Shown: piece after piece, positions 16,281-24,987 of the stretch
Layout of the letters: the number at the start of each line of letters is the position of its first letter
Position numbering within the stretch: the stretch's first letter is position 1
Assembly: GCF_963668665.1 (NCBI RefSeq)
Contig: NZ_OY764902.1
Coordinates: 986,001 to 1,050,000 of the forward strand
Length of the DNA stretch: 64,000 nucleotides
Direction of reading: 5' to 3'
DNA from: an uncultured Anaeromusa sp.
GTDB lineage: Bacteria > Bacillota > Negativicutes > Anaeromusales > Anaeromusaceae
Notes under the pieces: model-generated
What the model saw: only the letters and a program-made list of their open reading frames with translations
Databases searched by the model: none
Told to the model about the DNA's origin: nothing
Translations under genes and position numbers: made by a program

Positions 16281-16560
16281 TTTGCTTCCTTCCTTCTAAA
16301 AAAAAATAAAACGCCCCTTGGCATTGTGCCAGGGACGAGCGCACCCGCGATACCACCCTGCTTGATGCCTAAACAAACGCAGACATCCTCTCCAACCAAT
16401 AACGCCGGCGACGCGGCAACGCTTACTGCAACTTCAGCGCCGCTCCTCTGCAAAGAGTTCCGTAAGTCCATGGCATTGGCTCACAGCGACCGCCAACTCT
16501 CTGAAGCCTATTCTTACATACTAGTTTGCGTCTTTGGATTTTTATATAAGAACCCAATAT
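16281..16560 (-). ncRNA. T-box leader of leuS
   Basis: The minus strand between the leuS promoter and the leuS start holds the conserved T-box sequence AGGGTGGTATCGCGG (16345-16359) followed by a terminator hairpin (about 16310-16336) and a long T run (to about 16297). T-box RNAs sense the charging state of a cognate tRNA; position ahead of leuS makes tRNA-Leu the expected ligand. The 5' part can form a long stem I, but I could not fix the specifier codon with certainty; CTT at the segment GGACTTACGG is one candidate. Confidence 0.9.
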
Positions 16561-16567
16561 GAGATAT

Positions 16568-16596
16568 ATTATAACTAAATCTACTAAGAGAGTCAA
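16568..16596 (-). promoter_or_regulatory. leuS promoter
   Basis: The minus strand shows TTGACT (16591-16596), a 17-base spacer and perfect TATAAT (16568-16573). The -35 box overlaps the stop codon of lgt, so the promoter sits inside the lgt tail. Transcription should begin near 16560, at the 5' end of the T-box leader. Confidence 0.85.
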
Positions 16597-17384
16597 TTGT
16601 CGCTTATATCACGAATAGGTTTTCCAAACCGTCCCAAAAGCGCAAAAACGAGCAACGCCAGCACGGCCATAGCGCCTCCTGTCAGTTGTGCTGATTTAAG
16701 CCCCCAAAGCAAGGTCCCGTAATCGCCCCGCAAAAATTCCAGGCCAAAACGCGCCGTTGAATATAAAAATACATAGCAAGCAAACACTTGCCCCTTGCGG
16801 TGATTTGTTGTCCGCAACAGCAGCAGCAACGCGAAGATAACCAGGTCGAGCTGTCCCTCCCAGATCTCCGCCGGCCAGAGTGGCTGCATGCCGTAAGTAT
16901 GCTGCGCTAGAGACCCAGTGGGATAAACAATACCGAAGCTTTCTCCTGTGGGACGACCAAAAGCGTCACCATTAAGCAAGTTAGCAGCCCGTCCCAATGC
17001 CTGGCCGAAAATCACAGCAGGTGCGGCTACAATATCTGCAAAAGCCCAGGTGTCAATGCCATGGCGCTTAGTATACCAATAGCCAGCCAACGCGCCGAAT
17101 ACCACCCCTCCCTGAATGGCCATGCCGCCTTGCCAAACAAAAGGAATTTCCAAAAGGTGATGCTGATAATAGCTCCAGTCGAAAAAGAACACATCCCAAA
17201 GGCGTGCTCCTATTAACCCGGCAAAGCCGCAGCAAATTCCAAAATCAGGCACATGCTGATGCCAGCGGCCATCCTGTTTGGCCAAAAAGTAAGCCACTGC
17301 AGTTGCCAAAACAATACTCAACATCATCACCATGCCATAAGAACGCACAGGAAAGTCACCAATAAAAAAAAGATATGGATGCAT
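16593..17384 (-). CDS. lgt: Prolipoprotein diacylglyceryl transferase
   Basis: Transfers diacylglycerol from phosphatidylglycerol to the lipobox cysteine of prolipoproteins, the first step of lipoprotein maturation in the cytoplasmic membrane. The 263-residue polytopic protein begins MHPYLFFIGDFPVRSYG, typical of Lgt, and has the signature region GRAANLLNGDAFGRPT with the invariant Arg and Asn, plus a C-terminal FLRGDYG arginine region. About seven hydrophobic segments are visible. The ATG at 17384 follows GAGGAG. The window itself encodes a likely client, the lipoprotein at 2655-4262. Confidence 0.95.
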   Translation of the reverse strand: MHPYLFFIGDFPVRSYGMVMMLSIVLATAVAYFLAKQDGRWHQHVPDFGICCGFAGLIGARLWDVFFFDWSYYQHHLLEIPFVWQGGMAIQGGVVFGALAGYWYTKRHGIDTWAFADIVAAPAVIFGQALGRAANLLNGDAFGRPTGESFGIVYPTGSLAQHTYGMQPLWPAEIWEGQLDLVIFALLLLLRTTNHRKGQVFACYVFLYSTARFGLEFLRGDYGTLLWGLKSAQLTGGAMAVLALLVFALLGRFGKPIRDISDN

Positions 17385-17594
17385 GTCACAACTCCTCGCC
17401 CTATCGCCGACAAAGCAGACAATCCGATCAACCTTGCCCGCCTCATCACAATTTCTTTATATTATAGAAGATTCACCGCACCCTGACAAGGGAATCGACG
17501 CTTTCCCTGCTGTCGCCTCTGTGCTATGCTAAAAGGAAGCATTATGGAACCATTGCGTAAAGCAGCGGCTCTTTGCGAAAGGAGTTTTACGTCC

Positions 17595-18251
17595 ATGAAA
17601 AAAATCAGTATTATCCTGGCAGATGATCATGCCGTACTGCGGTCCGGCCTTAAAGCCCTGCTTCACTGCTCACCCCAATTCGAAGTCATCGGAGAAGCAG
17701 GTGACGGTTTGGAAGCCTTGCATATGGTAGAGCACCTTTCGCCGGATGTTCTTATTTTGGATTTGTCTATGCCGGGCATGACCGGCGTCGATGTGCTTAA
17801 AGAAATTCGCTCGCGTAACCTTCCCTGCCGCGTACTGGTTCTTACCATGTATGACGATGAGGAATATATTAAGGAAGTTATGCGCGCTGGCGCCGACGGT
17901 TATGTCTTGAAAAAGTCTGCGGACACGGAATTAATTGAGGGTATTGTCAAGATTCACGAAGGAAAAAAACATTTAAATGAAACAATTTCTCAAACATTGA
18001 TCGAAAGCCTGCTCCGCACCTCTGTCAACGAACCGGACAATCAAAATCCTTATGTCCTGCTCAGCGTTCGAGAGCGGGAAGTCCTCCGCTTTTTAGCCCA
18101 AGGTCATACAAACAGCGAAATTGCAGAAATGCTTTCCATCAGCGCTAAAACCGTAGACACCTACCGTTCTCGCATTATGAACAAGCTAAACGTGAGTAAA
18201 AAATCAGAACTTGTAAACTATGCCATCCGTTACAAGCTCATCAACACATAA
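17595..18251 (+). CDS. NarL/FixJ-type response regulator
   Basis: Two-component DNA-binding response regulator, 218 residues. The receiver domain has the acidic pair Asp10/Asp11, phosphoacceptor Asp56 (LILDLSMPG), Thr84 and Lys106. A C-terminal LuxR-type helix-turn-helix (about residues 150-215, LSVREREVLRFLAQGHTNSEIA) binds DNA. I chose the ATG at 17595 with AAAGGAG upstream; an ATG at 17544 (17 codons earlier) also has a possible site but adds residues outside the family domain. It stands 171 bases before glcD and about 3 kb from a kinase of the matching class at 21316-22407, so the two probably form one system controlling the surrounding oxidation genes. Confidence 0.92.
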   Translation: MKKISIILADDHAVLRSGLKALLHCSPQFEVIGEAGDGLEALHMVEHLSPDVLILDLSMPGMTGVDVLKEIRSRNLPCRVLVLTMYDDEEYIKEVMRAGADGYVLKKSADTELIEGIVKIHEGKKHLNETISQTLIESLLRTSVNEPDNQNPYVLLSVREREVLRFLAQGHTNSEIAEMLSISAKTVDTYRSRIMNKLNVSKKSELVNYAIRYKLINT

Positions 18252-18318
18252 CGTTGTAATGCTTTACCCCACACGCTTATAACAGTATATCTTACCGAAG
18301 GTTACCTTTTATACCCCC

Positions 18319-18347
18319 TGTACAAGGATGAACGTTCGAACTATAAT
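18319..18347 (+). promoter_or_regulatory. Possible glcDF promoter
   Basis: TATAAT (18342-18347) has TGTACA (18319-18324) at 17-base spacing. The -35 box matches consensus at four of six bases, and a palindrome GTTCGAAC (18334-18341) fills the spacer next to the -10 box, as expected for a regulator-dependent promoter. The target of the adjacent response regulator is an inference. Confidence 0.5.
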
Positions 18348-18422
18348 TGTGATAGATTCGATTATTTATATTATTTTATTATTTCTATTGTCAAAATTTA
18401 TAAGTAGAGGGGTAGAAAAGGT

Positions 18423-19802
18423 ATGCAACAAACCCAAATCCAGGAACTCAAAAAGATTGTCGGTACCGACCATGTTCTAACCAGCCCGGAAGATTTGTAC
18501 ACCTATTCTTATGATGCAACACCCGGCCACGCGCATATGCCGGACGCTGTTGTCATCCCGGGAAATGCAGAAGAAGTTTCCCAGATCCTCAAGGTAGCTA
18601 ATGCCAACAAAATCCCGGTTTACACGCGCGGCTCCGGCACGAACCTGAGCGCTGGCACCTGTCCTACCAAAGGCGGCATCGTGTTGCTGATGACCCGTTT
18701 TGACAAAATTATCGAAGTTGATTTGGAAAACCTAGTTGCCGTGGCCGAGCCCGGCGTAATCGTTGCCACTTTAAACGCAGAGGTTGCTAAAAACGGCCTT
18801 ATTTATCCGCCGGATCCGGGCACTGTTGCCACGGCTACTCTCGGAGGCACTGCTGCAGAAAACGCAGGCGGCCTGCGTGGTTTGAAATACGGCGTATCCA
18901 AGCATTATATCATGGGTATGGAAGTAGTTCTTCCCAGCGGCGAAATCATCAACTGCGGCGGCAAAAATGTAAAAGATGTCTCCGGCTATGACCTCACCAA
19001 GCTTATGGTTGGTTCCGAAGGCACTCTGGGCGTTATCACCAAGCTGATTTTGAAATTGGTTCCCGCTCCGGAAGCTCAAAAAAGCATGATGGCTGTTTTC
19101 CATGATCTGGATAAAGCCGGCCAAGCTATTTCCGCCATTGTAGCTGCTAAAATCATTCCGGCTACGCTGGAAATTATGGATAATGCTACCATCCGCACTG
19201 TAGAAGATTACGCAAAATGCGGCCTTCCTTTGGACGCCGAAGCCGTTGTTCTGATCGAAGTAGACGGTCTTCCGGAAGTTGTGGAAAAAGAAGCTGCCAA
19301 GGTAGTAGAAATCCTCAACAAATATGACGGTCAAGCTCAATTGGCTAAAAATGCACAAGATCGCGACAATCTCTGGGCTGCTCGCCGTGCCGCCCTGCCG
19401 GCTCTGGCCAAATTGCGTCCTACCACATTTGTGGAAGATGCTACGGTTCCCCGTAACCAGGTTGCAGCTATGATTCGCTTAGTTAATGATGCAGCTGCAA
19501 AGTACAATGTTACCATCGGCACCTTCGGACATGCCGGCGACGGCAACATGCATCCTACCATCGTTTGCGACTTGCGCGATGAAGAAGAAATGGGCCGCGT
19601 GTATAAAGCCATGGATGACATTTTCCTTGGCGCTTTGAAATTAGGCGGTACTTTATCCGGCGAGCACGGTATCGGCTTGGGCAAACTTCGCTATATGGAA
19701 GATCAGCATGGTCCTGCCGCCATGAATGCTATGCGTTCCATTAAGCGCGCCCTTGACCCCAATCTGATCCTCAATCCTGGCAAACTAGTAGGAGAGTGTT
19801 AA
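18423..19802 (+). CDS. glcD: FAD-linked D-lactate/glycolate dehydrogenase (GlcD type)
   Basis: Flavoprotein of the vanillyl-alcohol-oxidase fold that oxidizes a 2-hydroxy acid (glycolate or D-lactate) to the 2-oxo acid. The 459-residue protein has the PCMH FAD-binding domain (YTRGSGTNLSAG, GGTAAENAGGLRGLKYG, VGSEGTLGVITK) and the C-terminal FAD-oxidase domain with GHAGDGNMHP and the closing NPGK. Length and motif order match GlcD. AGAGGGG/AAAAGG precedes the ATG at 18423. It is four bases from glcF, forming a two-gene operon that ends in a terminator. Glycolate versus lactate cannot be decided from sequence. Confidence 0.92.
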   Translation: MQQTQIQELKKIVGTDHVLTSPEDLYTYSYDATPGHAHMPDAVVIPGNAEEVSQILKVANANKIPVYTRGSGTNLSAGTCPTKGGIVLLMTRFDKIIEVDLENLVAVAEPGVIVATLNAEVAKNGLIYPPDPGTVATATLGGTAAENAGGLRGLKYGVSKHYIMGMEVVLPSGEIINCGGKNVKDVSGYDLTKLMVGSEGTLGVITKLILKLVPAPEAQKSMMAVFHDLDKAGQAISAIVAAKIIPATLEIMDNATIRTVEDYAKCGLPLDAEAVVLIEVDGLPEVVEKEAAKVVEILNKYDGQAQLAKNAQDRDNLWAARRAALPALAKLRPTTFVEDATVPRNQVAAMIRLVNDAAAKYNVTIGTFGHAGDGNMHPTIVCDLRDEEEMGRVYKAMDDIFLGALKLGGTLSGEHGIGLGKLRYMEDQHGPAAMNAMRSIKRALDPNLILNPGKLVGEC

Positions 19803-19805
19803 GCC

Positions 19806-21140
19806 ATGAGCAACCAAATCACAGGAGCGGATTTACACGCCCAAGATACATCTCTTTTAAAGGATATCGAAGATGCCCTTTCTAATTGTATGAAATGCGG
19901 CAACTGCATGGCAGTTTGCCCTCTTTACAAAGAAATCGGCAAAGAAAGCGCCGTTGCTCGCGGCAAACTGGCGCTAATGGAAGGGGTTTTAAAAGGCCAG
20001 CTTCCGTATAGTGAAGAATTCGAAAAGATCATGCTCACCTGCCTGTCTTGTAAAGCCTGCGCCACGAAATGCCCTTGCGGCGTTCCTGCGGATGAGCTTA
20101 TCATTCGTGGACGTCGAGCTGCAGCCAAGGCGCGCGGCTTGAGCCCTATCAAAAAGAATGTCTTCAACCTGCTCAAACATCGTCAGCTTTTTGACTTTGC
20201 TTTGCGCATGGCTGGCCTTTTCGGGCCTTTGAGCTTCAAAAAGCTGCCTCGTCCCATGGCTGCTGTCGCCCGTTTCCCCATGCCCGGCATGGATGCACGG
20301 CGTATTACGGCACCCTTTGCTGCAACACCGTTCCGCAGCCAAGTTCCGGAGCATATCACTGTTGCTAACCCCAAGAAAAAAGTCGGGTTTTTTACAGGCT
20401 GCACCATTAACTATATCTACACAGATATGGGACAATCGGTAGTCAATGTCCTCAAAGCCAACGATGTTGAAATCGTCATCCCCAGTACTCAGCATTGCTG
20501 CGGCACGCCGGTCTATGTTTACGGCCAGACTGAGCGGACTCAGGCTTTCGCGAAACACAACATCGAAGTCTTTGAAGACGCTATCAAAAAATATAACTTG
20601 GATGCAGTTATTGCTTCTTGCGGTTCTTGCGCCGAAGCCTTGAAAATTGAATATCCCCATATTTTCCATGATGATCCGCAAATGAAAGCTCGCGCGGAAA
20701 AACTGGCGAACATGACCTACGAAATCAGCGAATTTCTAGTAGACGTTCTCCCCTTCCGCAAAGACATTCTTGGTCCAGTCAACGAAACCATTACCATGCA
20801 TGACCCTTGCCATATGGCTCGCGGTCTAAAGATCACTAAACAGCCTCGCGAAATTCTCAATGCCATCCCTGGCTTGAAGTTCGTCGAAATGAGTGCGCCT
20901 GACCGTTGCTGCGGATCAGGAGGCTCCTTCAACTTGGCGCATTACGACCTTGCGCGTCAGGTTAACGACAAGAAAATTGCCGACATTGCCTCTACCAAGG
21001 CCGACAATGTCGCAACCAGCTGCCCCAGCTGCCGTATGTTTCTTACTGATGGCTTGGTTCAAAACAACCAGCCGCAAAACTGCTACCATGTGATTCAACT
21101 TTTGGATCGCTCTTACCAGGCTGGCGCTAAAAAAGCATAA
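19806..21140 (+). CDS. glcF: Iron-sulfur subunit of glycolate/lactate dehydrogenase
   Basis: Electron-transfer partner of GlcD, 444 residues. Two [4Fe-4S] motifs of the form C-x2-C-x2-C-x3-C-P occur near residues 32-43 (CMKCGNCMAVCP) and 78-90 (CLSCKACATKCP). Two cysteine-rich CCG domains follow (CGSCAEALK and CCGSGGSFN), typical of GlcF/LldE/HdrB-like proteins. No membrane helix is visible, so membrane association would need a partner. The start lies three bases after the glcD stop. The acceptor could be a quinone or another carrier; the sequence does not show which. Confidence 0.92.
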   Translation: MSNQITGADLHAQDTSLLKDIEDALSNCMKCGNCMAVCPLYKEIGKESAVARGKLALMEGVLKGQLPYSEEFEKIMLTCLSCKACATKCPCGVPADELIIRGRRAAAKARGLSPIKKNVFNLLKHRQLFDFALRMAGLFGPLSFKKLPRPMAAVARFPMPGMDARRITAPFAATPFRSQVPEHITVANPKKKVGFFTGCTINYIYTDMGQSVVNVLKANDVEIVIPSTQHCCGTPVYVYGQTERTQAFAKHNIEVFEDAIKKYNLDAVIASCGSCAEALKIEYPHIFHDDPQMKARAEKLANMTYEISEFLVDVLPFRKDILGPVNETITMHDPCHMARGLKITKQPREILNAIPGLKFVEMSAPDRCCGSGGSFNLAHYDLARQVNDKKIADIASTKADNVATSCPSCRMFLTDGLVQNNQPQNCYHVIQLLDRSYQAGAKKA

Positions 21141-21156
21141 TTTTTCTAATAAAAAT

Positions 21157-21192
21157 GGTGAGATTCGCAATCGCGAGTCTCACCGTTTTTTT
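21157..21192 (+). terminator. Terminator of glcDF
   Basis: A hairpin beginning GGTGAGA and ending TCTCACC (21157-21184) is followed by seven T residues, 16 bases after the glcF stop. Confidence 0.85.
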
Positions 21193-21315
21193 ATCTCGAA
21201 TCCACTGACAACTTTTATAAACCATGCCTCTCTCCTTACTTAGGCTGCGCACCCTGTCTCCACTACCCTCTCAAGGTTTCTTAGTTGCTCTGTATTTTGA
21301 AGTTTATACTTCTCG

Positions 21316-22407
21316 CTAAATTTCTTCCGTTTTTTTACGTCTACGCAAAGGAATCTCCACGATCAACGTCGTTCCATCTCCAGGAGAAGACTTGATTTCC
21401 AGGGTTCCATCCAATAAAGCCGTCCGCTCGCGCATGCCATAAATGCCAAGGGCCGTATACCCCTGATGCCCCGTGTAGCGCCCATCCGCAAAACCGATGC
21501 CGTTATCTGCTACTACCAAAATAATTTTCCCCCGCTGTTTAGCCAGGGTTATGTCGATTTGTTCTGCTTGAGCATGACGAGCTGCATTGGTCAAAGCCTC
21601 CTGCAAGATCCGATAAATTGTTGTTTCCAGCTCGCTAGGAAAACGTTCCCTATGCATATTGCTTACATGCAATTGAACCTGTATGCCATATTGCTTCATA
21701 TACCCTTCAATATACTTCTGCACCGCTGCCAGCAGCCCTAAATCATCCAAAAGGATAGGTCTCAATTCCACAGCCAGATGATGCACCGCCTCCAGCGTCT
21801 GTACCGCCAAATCGCGCATCTGCAGCAAGCTGCTTTCTTCCTCTTGCCCCTTAGCTCCGGCAGCTAAGACACGCAAGCCGACAATAATTGATGTCAACGC
21901 CTGACTTGTTTCATCGTGAAGTTCCCTTGAGATACGCCTGCGTTCTTCTTCCTGGGCCTGAATGATCCGGTTCATCAGACTGGACTGCAGCTCTTTCTTT
22001 TCGTTCAGAGCCTGCACCAGCTCTTCCTGACGTGCATTGGCCTGCAGAGCCGCCTCTACAAAACGAGCGGCCAATCTGGCATATGGCGCCGAAGTATCCG
22101 GTTCGCCACTGACGCCAATAACACCGACACAATGATTTTCAAAAAGAATAGGTACATTCCAGCCTTTACGCACGCCCTTCCATTGACGCTCATCCTCCTC
22201 GCTGACGGCGCATTCTCGAATCACGCCTGTCTGCAGCATATTTGCGGCAATTTCATGCACTTGGGTAATGCGCTCCGTGCTAAAAGAAGCAATAATGACG
22301 CCATGTTCATCTGTAATATTTACATTTTTATTCAGTTCTGCCGCTACAATATCCACCAATGTTTGAGCAAATCTCGCATCTAGCTGCCGCTTCAAACCTT
22401 TTGCCAT
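21316..22407 (-). CDS. Cytoplasmic sensor histidine kinase with CdaR-like N-terminus
   Basis: A 363-residue histidine kinase of the NarX/DegS class. Residues 1 to about 125 match the sugar-diacid-recognition domain found in CdaR regulators (NVNITDEHGVIIASFSTERI with a following HEIA). A short coiled coil leads to the HisKA_3 dimerization domain with phosphoacceptor His164 (RELHDETSQA), then the HATPase_c domain with N box (EALTNAARHA), G1 (VADNGIGF) and a DGTTLIVEIP end. No transmembrane segment is present, so it should sense a cytoplasmic small acid. I chose the ATG at 22407 with GAGGTG before it, over a TTG seven codons upstream. It faces glcF and probably pairs with the regulator at 17595-18251. 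Confidence 0.9.
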   Translation of the reverse strand: MAKGLKRQLDARFAQTLVDIVAAELNKNVNITDEHGVIIASFSTERITQVHEIAANMLQTGVIRECAVSEEDERQWKGVRKGWNVPILFENHCVGVIGVSGEPDTSAPYARLAARFVEAALQANARQEELVQALNEKKELQSSLMNRIIQAQEEERRRISRELHDETSQALTSIIVGLRVLAAGAKGQEEESSLLQMRDLAVQTLEAVHHLAVELRPILLDDLGLLAAVQKYIEGYMKQYGIQVQLHVSNMHRERFPSELETTIYRILQEALTNAARHAQAEQIDITLAKQRGKIILVVADNGIGFADGRYTGHQGYTALGIYGMRERTALLDGTLEIKSSPGDGTTLIVEIPLRRRKKTEEI

Positions 22408-22451
22408 TTCCTGCACCTCATTCAGCAATTCCTATTCTATCTCATTATAAC

Positions 22452-22485
22452 AAAAAAGAGCTTCCCCTGCGGGGAAGCTCTTTTT
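22452..22485 (-). terminator. Terminator of the etfBA-lactate dehydrogenase operon
   Basis: A ten-base perfect GC-rich stem (22458-22467 with 22471-22480) is flanked by A and T runs. It lies directly after the stop of the dehydrogenase gene. Confidence 0.88.
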
Positions 22486-22494
22486 ACGCATCAA

Positions 22495-23901
22495 TTAGAT
22501 CAGCACTTTACCAGGGTTCATGATGCCATTGGGGTCAAATGCTTTTTTCACCAGAGTAAATACGGTTTTCTGCTCAGGTGTCATATGACGATCCATGGCT
22601 TCTGCCCGCTTAGCGCCAATACCGTGCTCGCCGGACAGGTTGCCGCCCAGAGAGTAGGTCAGTTCATAAATTTCCGGCAGAACTGCATCTTTCAGTTCAT
22701 GCCAGGTATGCTCATCCCGATCTTCGCGCAGAATGGTGCAGTGAATGTTGCCGTCGCCAGCATGGCCAGCGGACGGAATTCTGCAGCTGTGCTTGGCAGC
22801 AATTTTAGCAATGCCTTCCAGAGCTTTCGGAATTTCCGAAACCGGCACAACAATGTCTTCCATGCAGTACACAGGGCTCAGCATACGCAGAGCTTCTGCG
22901 TAGCATTTACGAGCTTTCCAGATGCGCTCATGGCTGGAGAGATTGTCGGAAACAAATACTTCCATCGCCCCATTTTCCATGCACATTTTGCCTGCAGCTT
23001 CATAGTCAGCCTGCACTTGCTCTTCCGTCGAGCCGTCTACTTCGATGATGACATAAGCGCCAGCATCGCTATGAGGCAGCTTTTTATTGAGGTACATTTC
23101 TGCAGCCTTGATGGAGTCGCTATCCATGAACTCCAAGCAAGTCGGCACGACGCCAGCAGTCATGATTTTAGGCACCACATTGATGGCGTCTTGCATTTTT
23201 TCGAAAGGAACCAGCAAGTCAGCCACATATTTCGGCAACGGAATGAGCTTCAGCCAAATTTTGGTCACGATGCCCAAGGTGCCTTCGGAACCGACCATGA
23301 GATGCACTACGTCATAGCCAGTTACGTCTTTTACGTTTTTACCGCCCAAGGTGACAATGTCGCCAGCGGGGGTTACTACTTCCAGACCGTATACGTGACG
23401 GCTGGTAGTACCATATTTTACAGCGCGGTTGCCGCCAGCATTAGTGGCAATGTTACCGCCAATGAAGGAGGAGTCAGCCGAGCAAGGATCGCCAGCATAC
23501 AGCAAGCCCTGTTCTTTAGCCAATGCCTGTACTTCGCCGGTGGTTACGCCGGGCTCAAGAACCATAAACAGGTTCTGGGTGTCAATTTCATGAACTTTGT
23601 TCATGCGCTCTGTGGAAAGAACCACGCCGCCGCTGAAAGGAACCGCGCCTGCAGCCAGACCGGAACCGCCGCCACGCGGGGTGATTGGAACCATGTTGAC
23701 GTTAGCCCATTTGCACAATTCCGAGATTTCTTGAGCGGAACCCGCTTTAACTACTACTTCCGGCATATGCTCCCACTGCTTGTCGGATACTTCGTCGCGG
23801 GAGTACATATCCATCTTCTCTTCGTCGAACAATACGTTGGCGTCGCCGAAGATGGCCTTCAATTCATCGATATGTTTCTGGGTTACTTTGTTGAATTGCA
23901 T
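22495..23901 (-). CDS. Etf-linked FAD-dependent D-lactate dehydrogenase (LctD type)
   Basis: A 468-residue GlcD/D-lactate dehydrogenase family flavoprotein with the PCMH FAD-binding domain (TPRGGGSGLAAG, GGNIATNAGGNRAVKYG, VGSEGTLGIVTK) and the FAD-oxidase C domain (GHAGDGNIHC, LSGEHGIG, NPGK). It is the third gene of an etfB-etfA-dehydrogenase operon, the order of the lctBCD genes of Acetobacterium woodii, whose product drives lactate oxidation with NAD by flavin-based electron confurcation. That makes lactate the likely substrate. It is clearly a different subfamily from the glcD at 18423. Its 5' end is 14 bases from etfA. Confidence 0.9.
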   Translation of the reverse strand: MQFNKVTQKHIDELKAIFGDANVLFDEEKMDMYSRDEVSDKQWEHMPEVVVKAGSAQEISELCKWANVNMVPITPRGGGSGLAAGAVPFSGGVVLSTERMNKVHEIDTQNLFMVLEPGVTTGEVQALAKEQGLLYAGDPCSADSSFIGGNIATNAGGNRAVKYGTTSRHVYGLEVVTPAGDIVTLGGKNVKDVTGYDVVHLMVGSEGTLGIVTKIWLKLIPLPKYVADLLVPFEKMQDAINVVPKIMTAGVVPTCLEFMDSDSIKAAEMYLNKKLPHSDAGAYVIIEVDGSTEEQVQADYEAAGKMCMENGAMEVFVSDNLSSHERIWKARKCYAEALRMLSPVYCMEDIVVPVSEIPKALEGIAKIAAKHSCRIPSAGHAGDGNIHCTILREDRDEHTWHELKDAVLPEIYELTYSLGGNLSGEHGIGAKRAEAMDRHMTPEQKTVFTLVKKAFDPNGIMNPGKVLI

Positions 23902-23915
23902 CGCCTGGATCCTCC

Positions 23916-24959
23916 TTACGCTTTTGCCTTGAGTTGTTTCACCGCTTCAATGAGCATAGGACCGACTTCAAGTACATCGCCAACAATACCGAAGTCGGCG
24001 ACCTTGAAGATCTGCGCTTCGGGATCCTTGTTGATAGCCACAATCACGTCGGCAGTTTGCATACCAGCCAAATGGGCGATTTTACCGGAAATCCCCATAG
24101 CGATATACAGCACCGGCGCAACAGTCTTGCCGGATAAGCCAATCTGGTGAGAATAAGTAGTCCAGCCCAGCTCTACCGCATCGCGAGTAGCGCCTACGCC
24201 GGCATTCAAAAGCTCAGCCAGCGTTTCAATGATTTTCCAGCCCTCGGTGTTCTTCATGCCTTTACCGCCAGCAATGACGATCTCAGCATCTTCCACGCCT
24301 ACAGCCTGGGTTGTATCGGTAATGAATTCGAGAAATTTTTCAGGCGTCACAAAGGTAGCGCCTTCAAATTTCTTTTCAATTACTTCGCCTTTACGAGAAG
24401 CGTCAGCAGCTAAGGGCTTGCAGGAACGCGGCCGGACAGTCGCCATTTGCGGACGATGGTCAGGCGTTTTAATGGTAGCCATGATGTTGCCGCCGATAGC
24501 CGGACGGGTTTGCAACAGCAATTTGGTGTCTGCATCAATAGTCAGCGAAGTGCAGTCTGCGGTCAGACCGGTATGCAGCTTAGCGGCTACCAGAGGCATA
24601 ACCGTACGGCCCGTGGTCGTAGCTGCAGCAATGATAATCTCCGGACGCTCTTCTTCAACCAATTTGCAAATAGCGTTCGTGTAAGGACGCGGCAGGAAAT
24701 GTGCCAAGGAAGCATCCTTAATGAAAACAACACGGTCAGCCCCTTGCGTAATGGCTTGTTCCGGATTTTCGACAGTTTCTCCCAATAATACACAGGTCAA
24801 CTTGGCATTCAAATCATCAGCCAAGCTGCGGCCGCGAGCAATCAGCTCATAAGTTACAGGCAAAATCTGGCCGTTCCGTTGCTCGCCCAGAATATAAACA
24901 CCCTTAAAGGATGCCATGAAATTTTCGCGATCTACGCCAGCGTTCAGATAAGTAGACAC
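23916..24959 (-). CDS. etfA: Electron transfer flavoprotein subunit alpha
   Basis: Alpha subunit of an electron transfer flavoprotein, 347 residues. The C-terminal FAD-binding domain has the family signature GISGKIAHLAGM with VIVAINKDPEAQIFKVADFGIVGD. The start is the GTG at 24959, preceded by AGGGGGT. There is no N-terminal ferredoxin-like domain and no C-x2-C-x2-C-x3-C cluster motif. That matters because the EtfA of the Acetobacterium lactate complex is reported to carry such a domain. With EtfB and the dehydrogenase it should move electrons between lactate and a cytoplasmic carrier. Confidence 0.95.
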   Translation of the reverse strand: MSTYLNAGVDRENFMASFKGVYILGEQRNGQILPVTYELIARGRSLADDLNAKLTCVLLGETVENPEQAITQGADRVVFIKDASLAHFLPRPYTNAICKLVEEERPEIIIAAATTTGRTVMPLVAAKLHTGLTADCTSLTIDADTKLLLQTRPAIGGNIMATIKTPDHRPQMATVRPRSCKPLAADASRKGEVIEKKFEGATFVTPEKFLEFITDTTQAVGVEDAEIVIAGGKGMKNTEGWKIIETLAELLNAGVGATRDAVELGWTTYSHQIGLSGKTVAPVLYIAMGISGKIAHLAGMQTADVIVAINKDPEAQIFKVADFGIVGDVLEVGPMLIEAVKQLKAKA

Positions 24960-24987
24960 GTCACGTTACCCCCTATTTCATTCCAAA

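Noticed and set aside
22585..24150. A 521-codon plus-strand open frame antisense to the lactate dehydrogenase and etfA genes
   Set aside because: The opposite strand encodes two full-length conserved proteins with proper start sites. The antisense translation shows no known motif or ribosome binding site and reflects codon bias.
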